NCBI GenBank assembly: GCA_002104905.1
Contig: MCFE01000484.1
Span: 1-64,000 of the forward strand
Length of the DNA: 64,000 nt
Reading direction: 5' to 3'
Source: Basidiobolus meristosporus CBS 931.73
Taxonomy: Eukaryota > Basidiobolomycota > Basidiobolomycetes > Basidiobolales > Basidiobolaceae
Positions 21,414 through 31,029 of the stretch are shown here, one piece after another; within the stretch, counting starts at the first letter, position 1; the number at the start of each line of letters is the position of its first letter. A program made the position numbers and the translations under genes. The notes below the pieces were generated by a model. That model was not told the origin of the DNA, did not search any database, and saw only the letters and a program-made list of their open reading frames with translations.

Positions 21414-21739
21414 CTTGACCGTCTGCAACACCAAGTGGGAAAGGAGGGCTCAATTTGTTTAAGTCATCAGTTTTATTCAACCGTCAGGGCCATTCTTCTC
21501 CCCCGCTGATTGACCGCTACCCCGGGCTCGGGTCCAGATGTGGTTTTGGGAAATTTCTGGTTTAACAAAGCTGCTTAAACCCCTTGATTCTGGAAGGTTT
21601 GTTTGCCTCCGGTCATGTGATCCGGCCCGTGTTCCCTCCGCCAATCATAGGAGGAGGGGGAATTTTTTCGTTGAGAGTATAAGGAGAGTAGTTGGATTAG
21701 CAGGTCTTTCTCTTTCCCCCAACAAGGACAACAATAAAG
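21414..21739. promoter_or_regulatory. bidirectional promoter of the RPS18/RPS19 pair
   Basis: The start codons of RPS18 (minus) and RPS19 (plus) lie 392 bp apart, and the RPS19 5'-UTR intron begins at 21740. The region is pyrimidine-rich near the starts, contains GTTTAA...TTAAACCCC inverted motifs near 21560-21582, and has GAGTATAAGG at about 21674 on the RPS19 side. Confidence 0.6.
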
Positions 21740-21805
21740 GTCAGTGGATGAATTCATCGACTCGCGCTGATAATGGATTGCTAACGGATGCTTTCTTCTG
21801 TGTAG
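21740..21805 (+). other. 5'-UTR intron of RPS19
   Basis: GTCAGTGG...TGCTAACGG...TGTGTAG, 66 nt, ends immediately before the ATG. The CTAAC branch site and AG fit the rest of the locus. Confidence 0.75.
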
Positions 21806-22237
21806 ATGGCTGGTGGTATCACTGTAAAGGACGTCAACGCTCATGACTTCATTAAGGCCTACGCCGCTCACTTGAAGCGCAGTGGTAAGCTCGAGATCCC
21901 TAAGTGGGTCGATCTTGCCAAGACTGCCACCTACAAGGAATTGGGTCCCTACAACCAAGACTGGTTCTATGTTAGAGCTGCCTCCATTGCTCGTCACGTC
22001 TACCTCCACAAGAGCGTCGGTGTTGGTCACTTGAGACGTCTCCACGGTGGTCGCAAGAACCGTGGTACCAAGCCTTCTCACCACGCTGATGGCTCCGGCT
22101 CTGTTAACCGTAAGGCTCTCCAAGCTCTCGAGAAGCTCGGTATTGTCGAGCAAAACGCTACTGGCGGTCGTAGACTTACTGTTGATGGCCAACGTGATCT
22201 TGATCGTATTAGCTCCCAAGTCGCCAAGAGAGCTTAA
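21806..22237 (+). CDS. RPS19: cytosolic 40S ribosomal protein S19 (eS19)
   Basis: A 143-residue single-exon coding region that matches eS19 from end to end: [29 protein letters not shown], the [16 protein letters not shown] block and [15 protein letters not shown], ending in [15 protein letters not shown]. eS19 binds the 18S rRNA head and is needed for 40S maturation. Codon use is strongly biased to C-ending codons, as expected for a highly expressed gene. It is transcribed divergently from RPS18. Confidence 0.97.
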   Translation: MAGGITVKDVNAHDFIKAYAAHLKRSGKLEIPKWVDLAKTATYKELGPYNQDWFYVRAASIARHVYLHKSVGVGHLRRLHGGRKNRGTKPSHHADGSGSVNRKALQALEKLGIVEQNATGGRRLTVDGQRDLDRISSQVAKRA

Positions 22238-22466
22238 TTCACCTCTTAGATTAAGAAACCCAACAATCGTTCTGACGAAATAAACAAAGCTTAAATTCAT
22301 CTTTCAGTTGCTGTGTTTCATCCATCACTAGTGTATGCAGCGTATATGGGGTCCGGATGCCACTGGATCGTCGTGAAGCAGTGGCCATCCAAATAAGCTC
22401 GATTTTCAAATTGATTTCCCAATCCTTGGTATAAGAGGTTGTGCTTATGCCGGTTGAACCTTGAAC

Positions 22467-24497
22467 ATGAGTGGAGTACATACATCACCCTCCTTGAGGT
22501 GGTTTCAATTCCTCGACGGACAAGGCCTACGCTCCTTGGGTGTTTTTGCCATATTGGTATTTGCTTTCTATCTGCGATGGACTGTTGGCTTGAATCCCTA
22601 TTCTGGTAAACCGTTTTCCTCCCCACTTCGCTACACTTGGATACTGATCACCGCGTTGCCGACTTCTTTCCACCCAACGCGCACTTCACAAAGGTTATAG
22701 CACGCCCCCTTTGTACGGCGATTACGAGGCTCAGCGACACTGGATGGAAATCACGCTTCATCTGCCCATCTCCCAATGGTATCGATACGATCTACAGTAC
22801 TGGGGGCTGGACTACCCTCCGCTTACCGCATACGTAAGCTGGATATGCGGATACGTGTAAGTATTTTCTTCCCGTAACTGGCACTTACAGAGGTGTATAC
22901 TCACGATTTCGCTTCCGTTAGAGGCCAGTATTTCAACCCCGAGTGGTTTCTGCTTGATAGCTCACGTGGCTACGAGTCAGTTGAAAGCAAGCTGTACATG
23001 CGTGCCACGGTGATATTCTTCGAGTATTTGATATATATCCCGGCAATGGTGTTCTTTTATAAGCACTGGGCCAAGAATACCAACTGGAGCACCAAGGTAA
23101 GTCGAGTTCTAGTTGAGCCCATACAGCGGTGAGCATGGTCGTCATACTTGTCCAATATCCAGAACGCCGCATTGTTGCTGGTGTTGTTGCAACCGGCTCT
23201 GATCCTGATCGACAACGGCCATTTTCAGTATCCTTTTTTACGTTTCGCATGGCCAAGAGCTTCTCAATTATGTGCGAATCCTTGACCCGAGAAATCAAGA
23301 TACAACTCTATCATGCTCGGGCTCACTGCATGGGCTGTCGTTTGCTTCTTGTGCGACCTGGATGTCATCGGAAGTGTTATGTTTTGCTTGGCCCTAAGTT
23401 TCAAACAGATGGCTCTCTACTATGCATTGCCAATCTTCGCATATCTGCTAGGAAAGTGTATCAAGAGAAGGACGGAGGGGTAACTAACTTGAGCGCACCT
23501 GATCTTGTGGCCAAATAGCTCATTCTGCTTCGACCATCAACCAGATTCTTCCTTCTGATCAAGCTTGGGATTACCGTGGTGCTAACACTCGGCGTCTGTC
23601 TTGCCCCCTTTCTAACGTCGACGAGCGATCTACTCCAAGTGGCTCACCGTGTTTTCCCGGTCGCTAGAGGCCTTTACGAAGACAAAGTGGCTAATGTCTG
23701 GTGTGCCATTAGTATATTTGTTAAGCTTCGATCGTTGTTCAACCTCGAGAAGTTGGTTCAAATCAGGTACCCATACGTTCACAACAAGCACCCCTCTTTG
23801 TAATACGATGGCTAACGCTTTTCTAACGCAGCGCGTTGACTACGCTGTTGTGCTCGGCACCTTCGTTTGTCAACCTTTTGTTGAACCCCACCAAGAAGCG
23901 ACTGATCTATTCCTTATGCGTCGTTTCCCTCTCATTTTTCTTGTTTTCATTCCAAGTTCACGAGAAGACCATCCTCTTGCCAATTCTACCTGTCAGTATG
24001 TTGATCCTCGAGGAGCCGGTGGCGGTCCCCTGGTTCATCAATGTTGCCACCTTTAGGTAAGAATCCCCAATATATAAGTGGGTAACCGTGATGATAAGCT
24101 CTAACCGTTGCTCGTATGTGTAGCATGTTCCCGCTACTTAAGCGCGATGGACTGATGATTCCCTATTTCATCATGCTTTGCTTATGGAACTGGTTGGGAA
24201 ACTTCCTGGAACGGCCGAAGAAGTACACTCTCGTTCTAAATCTGGTAAGGATCTGGCTACCTGCGCTCGAAGGGCCTCAGCGTATCTAATCATTTTCGAA
24301 CCTGTATTTAGCTAAGTTATGTGACGATGGTGGCCATCCATGCATTGGAATTTCTGGTCGTTCCTCCCGCCAAATACCCCGACATCTTTACAATGCTGAA
24401 TGTCATCTTTTCCTGCGGGATGTTCACTCTATTCTTTGTGTATTTCAACTACAGACAGCTCACGACATCCACGAAGTCCAAGAAGAAAACCCAGTAG
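22467..24497 (+). CDS. ALG6: dolichyl pyrophosphate Man9GlcNAc2 alpha-1,3-glucosyltransferase
   Basis: Nine exons: 22467-22605, 22694-22856, 22922-23096, 23163-23227, 23300-23479, 23545-23766, 23832-24056, 24124-24244 and 24312-24497; 491 residues. This ER membrane enzyme adds the first glucose to the lipid-linked oligosaccharide using dolichyl-phosphate glucose. Family marks are [26 protein letters not shown] (luminal acidic-Pro motif), [39 protein letters not shown] and [13 protein letters not shown], with about ten hydrophobic helices. The [16 protein letters not shown] block separates ALG6 from ALG8 poorly, but overall wording and length favour ALG6. An upstream in-frame TTG at 22461 was not used. 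The C-terminus is Lys-rich (KSKKKTQ), consistent with ER retrieval. Confidence 0.92.
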
Positions 24498-25266
24498 GCT
24501 ACATGTACCTGCATCCTGGGAGTTGGACTGTAGCAATGGATACGGGCCTCATTTCAGCAGGAATAAACCAGTCATACCATCCATCCCTTGATTTCATGTA
24601 GATCTCCAAGACTCGTATCCTCTTCTACCTTGCTGGAATGAGAAACAGGCACCACTGGGCGCCTGAGACTAGGTTCTCAGTAATCATTCAGCGCGATTGA
24701 CAATACATGTGCGAGTGCCAATGCAGGTGATGTCCATTATTGGGTACGATCTTCCGCGCGAATATCCAATCAGACGTTCCTGTCAAAGGTCGTTGAAATC
24801 GCATTAGGCAATTTGTGGGATCGAACAGTCTGGCTTGATGAACATACACACCAATTTATAGTGGAGAATTAGATTACAACCAGATCTTGCCTGAAGCATT
24901 CGGATATACTTGGCATATGTTGTAATACATGCTTTCATGATTGGCCACGCTTGCCAATCGTGAAATATGGATATCATCGACTGACCAACCCTCAAGAAGT
25001 CCATGGTTTCTCCTCTATCGTAATGTCGGTTCGATTTGTTGGCATATAGCCTAAGCCTCACTCTGCAGAAACTTCATATAAAACCACGTATAAAAAAGCA
25101 GTCAATGCTTAAACAATTGATCGTTATTTCAAGGGCAGGTGTGTTTCAATCGACGTTATATCCTTTCTTGTGCCTTGTACCTTTATCACTCCGAGAAGCC
25201 CCTTTGGTGAGAATACAAGCAGCATAGTCCATTTCCATTCCTTACATTTGTGACTTGAGGCTGAGT
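24498..25266. other. 770 bp intergenic region
   Basis: No gene or repeat stands out. It should contain the ALG6 3' end and the promoter of the SAMHD1-like gene. Confidence 0.5.
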
Positions 25267-27494
25267 ATGGATACCAGATTAACGAAATACATCAATGACC
25301 CTATTCACGTAAGTCGACCCCCCCCACACTCTGGTCTATCTGTCTCGACCTAACAGCCTTACTGCTTCTTCTCAACACCATAACCAAAGGGGTATATAAA
25401 TATCGACGAACATTGCTTGGACATAATTGATACCGAGCAATTCCAACGTTTACGCGACCTCAAACAACTTGGTCCGGCATATTTCGTTTTTCCAGGCGCT
25501 AGCCACAATCGTTTCGAACATTCCATAGGTACTGTTGTTCCGCAAGTGTGTTATTCAGGCAACATTCCGCTCGTTGCTAACTCTCTCTACACGAAGGCGT
25601 CTCCCACCTTGCGGGAACTCTGATTGAGCGGCTCAAAGCTAGCCAGCCTGAATTAGAAATCGACGAGCAGGACATCAAATGCGTAAAGCTAGCAGGGCTG
25701 TGCCATGATCTAGGTAGGTGTGTACTTAGCTCCGCGGGTTGGGACAGATATTCAACACACTCCATTCCGCAGGACATGGCCCTTTCAGCCATATATTTGA
25801 CAACGAGTTTATCCCGCGATCCAGGCAAGTCGGCGGTTTCGGATGAAGAATCCTTCGCACAGTTCTGCAAACAGAAAATCCAACCAACCAACCTTTTGTT
25901 TAGGCCTGATATCGTCTGGTCTCACGAGCAAGCCTCTGAGATGATGCTGGAGAACTTGATCGAAGAGAATTACATCGATATCGATAAACAAGAGATCGAC
26001 TTCATCAAAGATCTTATCATTGGAGAGTCAAGATCAACCAGGTAATAAGTCATAATTGTATGGTGCTCTGGTCGACCGGGCGTGCTAACGGATTGACGAA
26101 CCCATCACAAGCCAGCAACATGAGAAACGGTTTCTCTTTGACATTGTCGCCAACAAAAGAAACTCGGTTGATGTCGACAAATTTGACTACATCGAGCGTG
26201 ATTGCTACAACCTTGGCATCAAGAGCAGTTACGACTCATCAAGGTGCGTAACAGATTGATCATGGACCTCCCCTTTCTCCATGAGCTAGACTAATGTTTT
26301 TCAGGCTGATGACATTCAGTAGAGTGATTGACAATCAGATTTGCTTCCACCATAAGGAGGTATACAATATGTACGAAATGTTCCATACTCGCTACAGCCT
26401 GTTTAAAAGAATATATACTCATCGTGTGGGTAATGATGCATCAAATGGACTCTCGTTAATTCGATCCATACTAACCAATTCCCCACCGTCCAAAGGCAAA
26501 TCAATCGAATACATGATCATCGATGCCATGCTTGCCGCTGACCCATACCTCAACATCTCGAAGGCGATCGAAAGTCCGCAGGATTACTTGCATCTCACAG
26601 ATGACATCCTGAAGCAAATAGAAAGATCAAAGTCAGAGGTAAAGCATTGGGTGTACCAGGCGTACTTGGTCTTGCTACGTCTATTCATGATTAACCGTGT
26701 CTGTAGGAGCTGCTGCCAGCAAGACAAATTATTAAGCGTATTCGACAGCGCCAGCTGTACAAATTTGTAGATGAGTTCATAATTCCAAGCGAACTTAAGC
26801 AGTACCTGACCAAAGTAAGCCGTCTCTTTTTGTGTTAACTGGCTCATCGTCTGACTGCCTTTTATCTGGGAACAGTCAATGGTTAATGAGGAGCAGATCG
26901 TTGCTCAGCAGAAGACCGGAGACAATATCAAGCTTGAGGATGTCATCGTGGAGTGGCTGTCCATCAATTATGGTAAAAGGAGTCAAAATCCTGTAGATTC
27001 TATCAAATTCTTCTCCAGGTTCAATGGAGATGGTAACGAACTTCTCAGCCCATTCATTGTTGGGCACACCTAGTATTAACGCCCATTGCATCTTCAGAAG
27101 CGTTCTCCGTCCCAAAGACCAAGGTCAGCTATCTGGTTCCTGAGCATTTCGAAGAGATTGTTATTCGGGTATTTGCAAGAGACGTTACCAAGGTAGCTAC
27201 CTAACCTGTGTACTTGTTGGTCCCCTATTCTGATCTAGTACTCGTTCCTAGATACAACAAATCCAACTGGCTTTCCGGAGACTCTTGAAACAATTCAAGG
27301 GACGAATTCCAGAATCTCCCGACATCAACCTTGAGCCCAACTACGCACATACCTATCCCAACAACTTCAAAAGCCCCTCCAAAAGGCGATATGAACAACC
27401 GGATTCTTTAAATTCTAGCCCCACCAGAGTATTCAGCAATCCTGAGACCCCGTGCAAGAATGGCAAGATCAGGCTGGAGTTTTCCAGTATTTAA
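25267..27494 (+). CDS. SAMHD1-like HD-domain dNTP triphosphohydrolase
   Basis: Twelve exons: 25267-25308, 25390-25528, 25597-25713, 25773-25824, 25904-26041, 26112-26243, 26305-26429, 26496-26638, 26707-26814, 26876-27032, 27098-27192 and 27252-27494; 496 residues. It aligns with the catalytic core of SAMHD1: NDPIHG start, [16 protein letters not shown] (allosteric Asp/Gln/Arg kept), [14 protein letters not shown], the HD pair His97-Asp98 in LCHDLGHGPFSH, and Asp185 in [11 protein letters not shown], completing the H...HD...D metal site; [10 protein letters not shown] follows. The family hydrolyses dNTPs to nucleosides and triphosphate, controlling dNTP pools. The N-terminal SAM domain is absent. 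The tail after residue 430 is Pro/Ser-rich and unlike the animal protein. Intron 4 (25825-25903) has a GC-AG boundary (AG|GCAAGT). Confidence 0.9.
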
Positions 27495-28010
27495 CCTATC
27501 GGCCACTTGATTTCTAGATACGCTACTTCTTCGCTTCTGACCAAGCCCCGTAAACCCGATATCCCCGGAAAGCTTTGTGAGCCGAGCATTGTATAGAAGC
27601 TAGGATATCCAACCCTATATGTGCACCAAGATCACTTCCTAAATAAACACATTGCATGCTGTGCATTCGTTTAAACACAGATGCCCTTCAGTTAAGCGTG
27701 ATTAAAAACCCTTGACCCTTAAGCGCCCGAAAATCGAGGGATGGAAATTGGGGAAAACTGGGCCTTTAATGTTGATTTGATGGCGAAAATTTCTTTCGCA
27801 TTATGACCCTCGGGAAGATTGATATTTCATTCCAACACTTCCAGTCCAAAAGGAATAGCGTTCTGTACTGAAAGGTAGGAATCCCCACCCCGCAAACCAC
27901 GAAGGTGTTCACCCCCGGCTGAAGACCTCCGTCTCTGTCTACCGTGTAGCGTAGATACCCTCCCACCTAACGAGCAGCCCACTAAACCTTTCCCAATTGT
28001 AACATCTAGC
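27495..28010. other. intergenic region before MRPS16
   Basis: No gene is visible. ATCTAG directly before the MRPS16 ATG could be the end of a 5'-UTR intron, but no matching donor was fixed. Confidence 0.4.
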
Positions 28011-28389
28011 ATGGTCGTTCGTATTCGTCTCACCCGTCTTGGTCGTAAAAACCTTCCCTTCTACCACTTAGTGGTCGCCAACGCAAGATCCCCACGCGAC
28101 CGTAGACACTTGGAACATATCGGTACATATAACCCACTTCCTGACAACGAGGGCGTCAAGCACGTTAGCATGAACATGGAGCGAGTGAAATATTGGCTAT
28201 CGGTTGGTGCCCAGCCCTCCGACCCGGTCCAAAAGCTCCTTTCCAAGGTAAAGTAACTCTACCAGTCTCACACGAAGCTCGCAGAAACTCACCACTGTCC
28301 TGCCCTCCCCTCTGTAGGCCGGAATCATTCCCAGCAAGCCCAAGCCCACCCCCAAGAACTCCGGTACTTCCGGTAAAGTTCAACGCTAG
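28011..28389 (+). CDS. MRPS16: mitochondrial small ribosomal subunit protein S16 (bS16m)
   Basis: Two exons, 28011-28247 and 28318-28389, encoding 102 residues. MVVRIRLTRLGRKNLPFYHL and the ARSPRDRRHLEHIGTYNPLP stretch are the S16 signature; ERVKYWLSVGAQPSDPVQKLL is the conserved second half. The Lys/Pro/Ser-rich end (SKPKPTPKNSG) is encoded by the second exon. S16 binds 16S-type rRNA in the body of the small subunit. No separate targeting peptide is seen, as is usual for fungal S16, whose basic N-terminus can act as one. Confidence 0.94.
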
Positions 28390-29290
28390 ATTTGGAGAAG
28401 GTTCGTCGCCTCACCTCCACCTCCCCTTCCCCTTGACGAGCGAGTGGCGTCCCCCCTTTTCACCCTCACCGACCATACATCCCATTGCATCTTTCTTCAT
28501 AACTTCCCATGTCTTTGGTACCTTCGATTTGATCATTAAAACACTCTTGTTATGATGTATTCCAGAACTGGACTGGTTGTCGTTGGTGGAGCGAATGCCA
28601 GGCAGCACGGTTTACCTGGCTGTTGCCAGGAAAGCGAAGCGAAGGAAGGGAATTGGAATGGAATGGAATGGAATAGAGAACAAGGGAGGGATTTTGCGGC
28701 TGGAGATGTACGATGTGTTCCGGATCGGGGAATGGGCCAACCCACCTCTCCGTCCCACGCCGGATCCATTTTCAGATGGTAACACTGTTGGTCGGTTTCA
28801 TATCGTGCCATTGGGTTTCTCTTCCGCCTGCTCTTCCTGGATGCTATCTCCGCTGAGGTCGTCTTACCTCCGTCCCAAGCCCCAAGATATTGATCAATTC
28901 ATCTCCCATCCGGACGGCCAATCTTAACTCGCTTTCATTTCCCCACAGTGTGGTCGGTAGGTCACGTGACCAGGGGGATCCCATCGACCCGAGTAGTCAT
29001 AGTATCCCAGGACACAAGGTCCAGGCTTTAGTGTATCTCACGAGGTCACGGCTGATTGGAGGTTATGGGGTAACAGAAGCGGACGAACATTAGACTAGAG
29101 GATACCCAGCAAGCCCATCTCCATGTGACACCGTGGGGTGACCTTAAAATCTTGGTCGGACACCGGTTTGGAATCGACCAGGGAAACGCTTTAAAACGGG
29201 GTTGGGGGATGGAGGGGACTCGATATCGCCATTCACTTGGTCAGCCTGGAGGGTCGGAAATCCTCCTCCTCCCCGGAATCACCGCCTCCC
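28390..29290. other. 0.9 kb intergenic region with a GGAAT tract
   Basis: A few GGAAT/GGAATGGAAT units at about 28650-28675 are a microsatellite. Frames across it (for example 28577-28927) translate the repeat and have no family resemblance. The rest should be the MRPS16 terminator and the globin promoter; TTTAAAACG at about 29190 is a weak TATA-like element. Confidence 0.45.
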
Positions 29291-29824
29291 ATGGAACTTT
29301 GCGGTAAAGATGGCCTGAAGCCGGACTCGACCGGGCATGAGCAACGCCCACGGATCAAATCCTTCGCCAGTCTACAGAGCGCCGACCTACCGGTCTCGGC
29401 GGACGATGAGCCGCTGCTCGAGACCCTAGGGGAGCATCGGGTGGAACAGATGGTGGAACTCTTCTACAACTACAACCTCAGGGATGAGGTCACCCGTGGC
29501 TTCTTCCAAGGGGTGAACATCGAGAGGTTGCAGCGGATGCAGACCCGCTTCCTGGTCCACATCCTGGGCGGCCACCCGATGAACACCGGAAAGATGCGTT
29601 CCGCGCACAAACGCTTGCTGGACCTCGGGGACGTCCATTTCGACGCCTTCCTCGCCAACATCCATCGCGCCTGTCACGAGCTGAAGTTCGCCCCCAAGGT
29701 GACCCACCGGATCATGACCTCCGCCGAGGCCACCCGGGCCGACGTCCTCGGCAAGAACCCCTACCTGAAGTTGAAAAGCTCCCGGCAATGCCTCAAAGAT
29801 CACGAATCCACCGTGTCCCGTTGA
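29291..29824 (+). CDS. truncated (2/2) haemoglobin, group I-like
   Basis: A 177-residue intronless coding region. Residues 1-38 are a charged, probably disordered extension. Residues 39-158 carry a 2/2 globin: TLGEHRVEQMVELFYNYNL (Phe58-Tyr59 at B9-B10), GFFQGVNIERLQRMQTRFL, GG turn near 94, and MRSAHKRLLDLGDVHFDAF with His106 as the likely haem-binding proximal His. Group I truncated globins bind O2 and often detoxify NO. The haem-pocket residues needed are present. GC content is higher than in neighbouring genes and there is no intron, so transfer from bacteria or an old intron loss are both possible. The ATG at 29291 is the first in frame. Confidence 0.85.
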   Translation: MELCGKDGLKPDSTGHEQRPRIKSFASLQSADLPVSADDEPLLETLGEHRVEQMVELFYNYNLRDEVTRGFFQGVNIERLQRMQTRFLVHILGGHPMNTGKMRSAHKRLLDLGDVHFDAFLANIHRACHELKFAPKVTHRIMTSAEATRADVLGKNPYLKLKSSRQCLKDHESTVSR

Positions 29825-30883
29825 CCCTCGGCGGTCCCCTGCCCCACTTGACCCAACCCCCACCCCAACCGCCCCTTCTTTCCCCGCCCGCATCCTGCGT
29901 TGCCGTGTAGATTGCGAACACCCCCTCCCCACTCGCACCCGACCGTTTGATTCCTGGTGGCTCGTAGGAGCCCCTCGTTGCATCGAATCTCTTCCAGCTC
30001 TTCTTCCAGGTAACGCACCCAACCGGGCAAATCTCCCACGAACACCCTCCCCCAACCGGGATGCCCGAGCGGTCCCAGCCAGCCGAATCGGGGCCGGTGT
30101 CAGCGGCCGGGTCCGCGTCCCCACCCCCACCCTCACCCTCGTCCACGTTCACATCACCTTTGGCCAAACCAGGCTTCTAGTCTAGTCTCGGTCGAACGCA
30201 TTCAGTACACAACCCTACGGTTCGTAATAAAGTTCTTTGCCCCGTAAATTCTGTCCCTGATCTTTCACCAGGTGTTGCGGGAGGTCGATGGTCGTGTCGT
30301 GTCGTGGCGTGGTGGGTGCTTGCCCATATAGGTTATCGGGGGGGGGAGTTGAAGATTCGGGGAGATCCTCATCGGTGGTTCAAAAAGGAGAAGGAGGTAG
30401 TAGGGCGGAGACGGGGACGAGGGCGGGAGCGGGAGCGGGAGCGACAACAGGAGAAGCTGGTGGTACCGCGTGTGTCCATCCGAGAATCGTGCGCTGGAAA
30501 CCCGATCGGATCAAGGGGATCTGTTGGTGTCAGGTCGCCTTCCAGTCCATCTCCAGTGACTTCTCAAGTCTGAGCCTGTAGACGTCGGATTGCCCATTTT
30601 CCAAGCCCAAACTCCGGCCCAACCGGAAGCTCAAACCCAATCTCTCGGGATCCTGGTGCCGGATTAGGGGAGGCTGACGTCCGTGCGGTGGACCCGGGAA
30701 GGACGCTGGCCCAGACCCCATGGAGTCCATCGGGTGGACTGGTGGGTGCTCTGCAAAGTCGTGCCCCACCCACACCAGACGCGCTATCCCCATTGGTTTG
30801 GCGCTCAAGGTTTCACCGGGACTCGGTGGGTTCATGGTCGTCCTCATCCCCTCCAGCGGGAATGCTCATCCATTGGTTAAACG
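29825..30883. other. GC-rich, C/T- and G/A-skewed region, no gene
   Basis: Downstream of the globin gene lie pyrimidine-rich tracts and, at about 30290-30460, GTCGT and GGGAGC/GGAGAC purine-rich repeats. Several frames cross it because GC-rich DNA lacks stops, but none resembles a protein family. The last CpG of this region is at about 30,882. Confidence 0.5.
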
Positions 30884-31029
30884 GCTTTGGCACAATCTTG
30901 GCATGTATTGAATGTTCCTATGATGGTGTCTTGACAAAGGTCCATGTACCACACCCCACACCCCATGCTTCATATACATTACATGCTACCAGCATCCTAG
31001 GAGCCCACCATCAAGCATAGCCCTGTTCA

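Noticed and set aside
28577-28927. 116-codon open frame downstream of MRPS16
   Set aside because: It crosses a GGAAT tract, and has no recognisable domain.
29426-30136. 236-codon antisense open frame
   Set aside because: It is antisense to the globin gene; GC-rich codon bias of that gene leaves few stops on the other strand.
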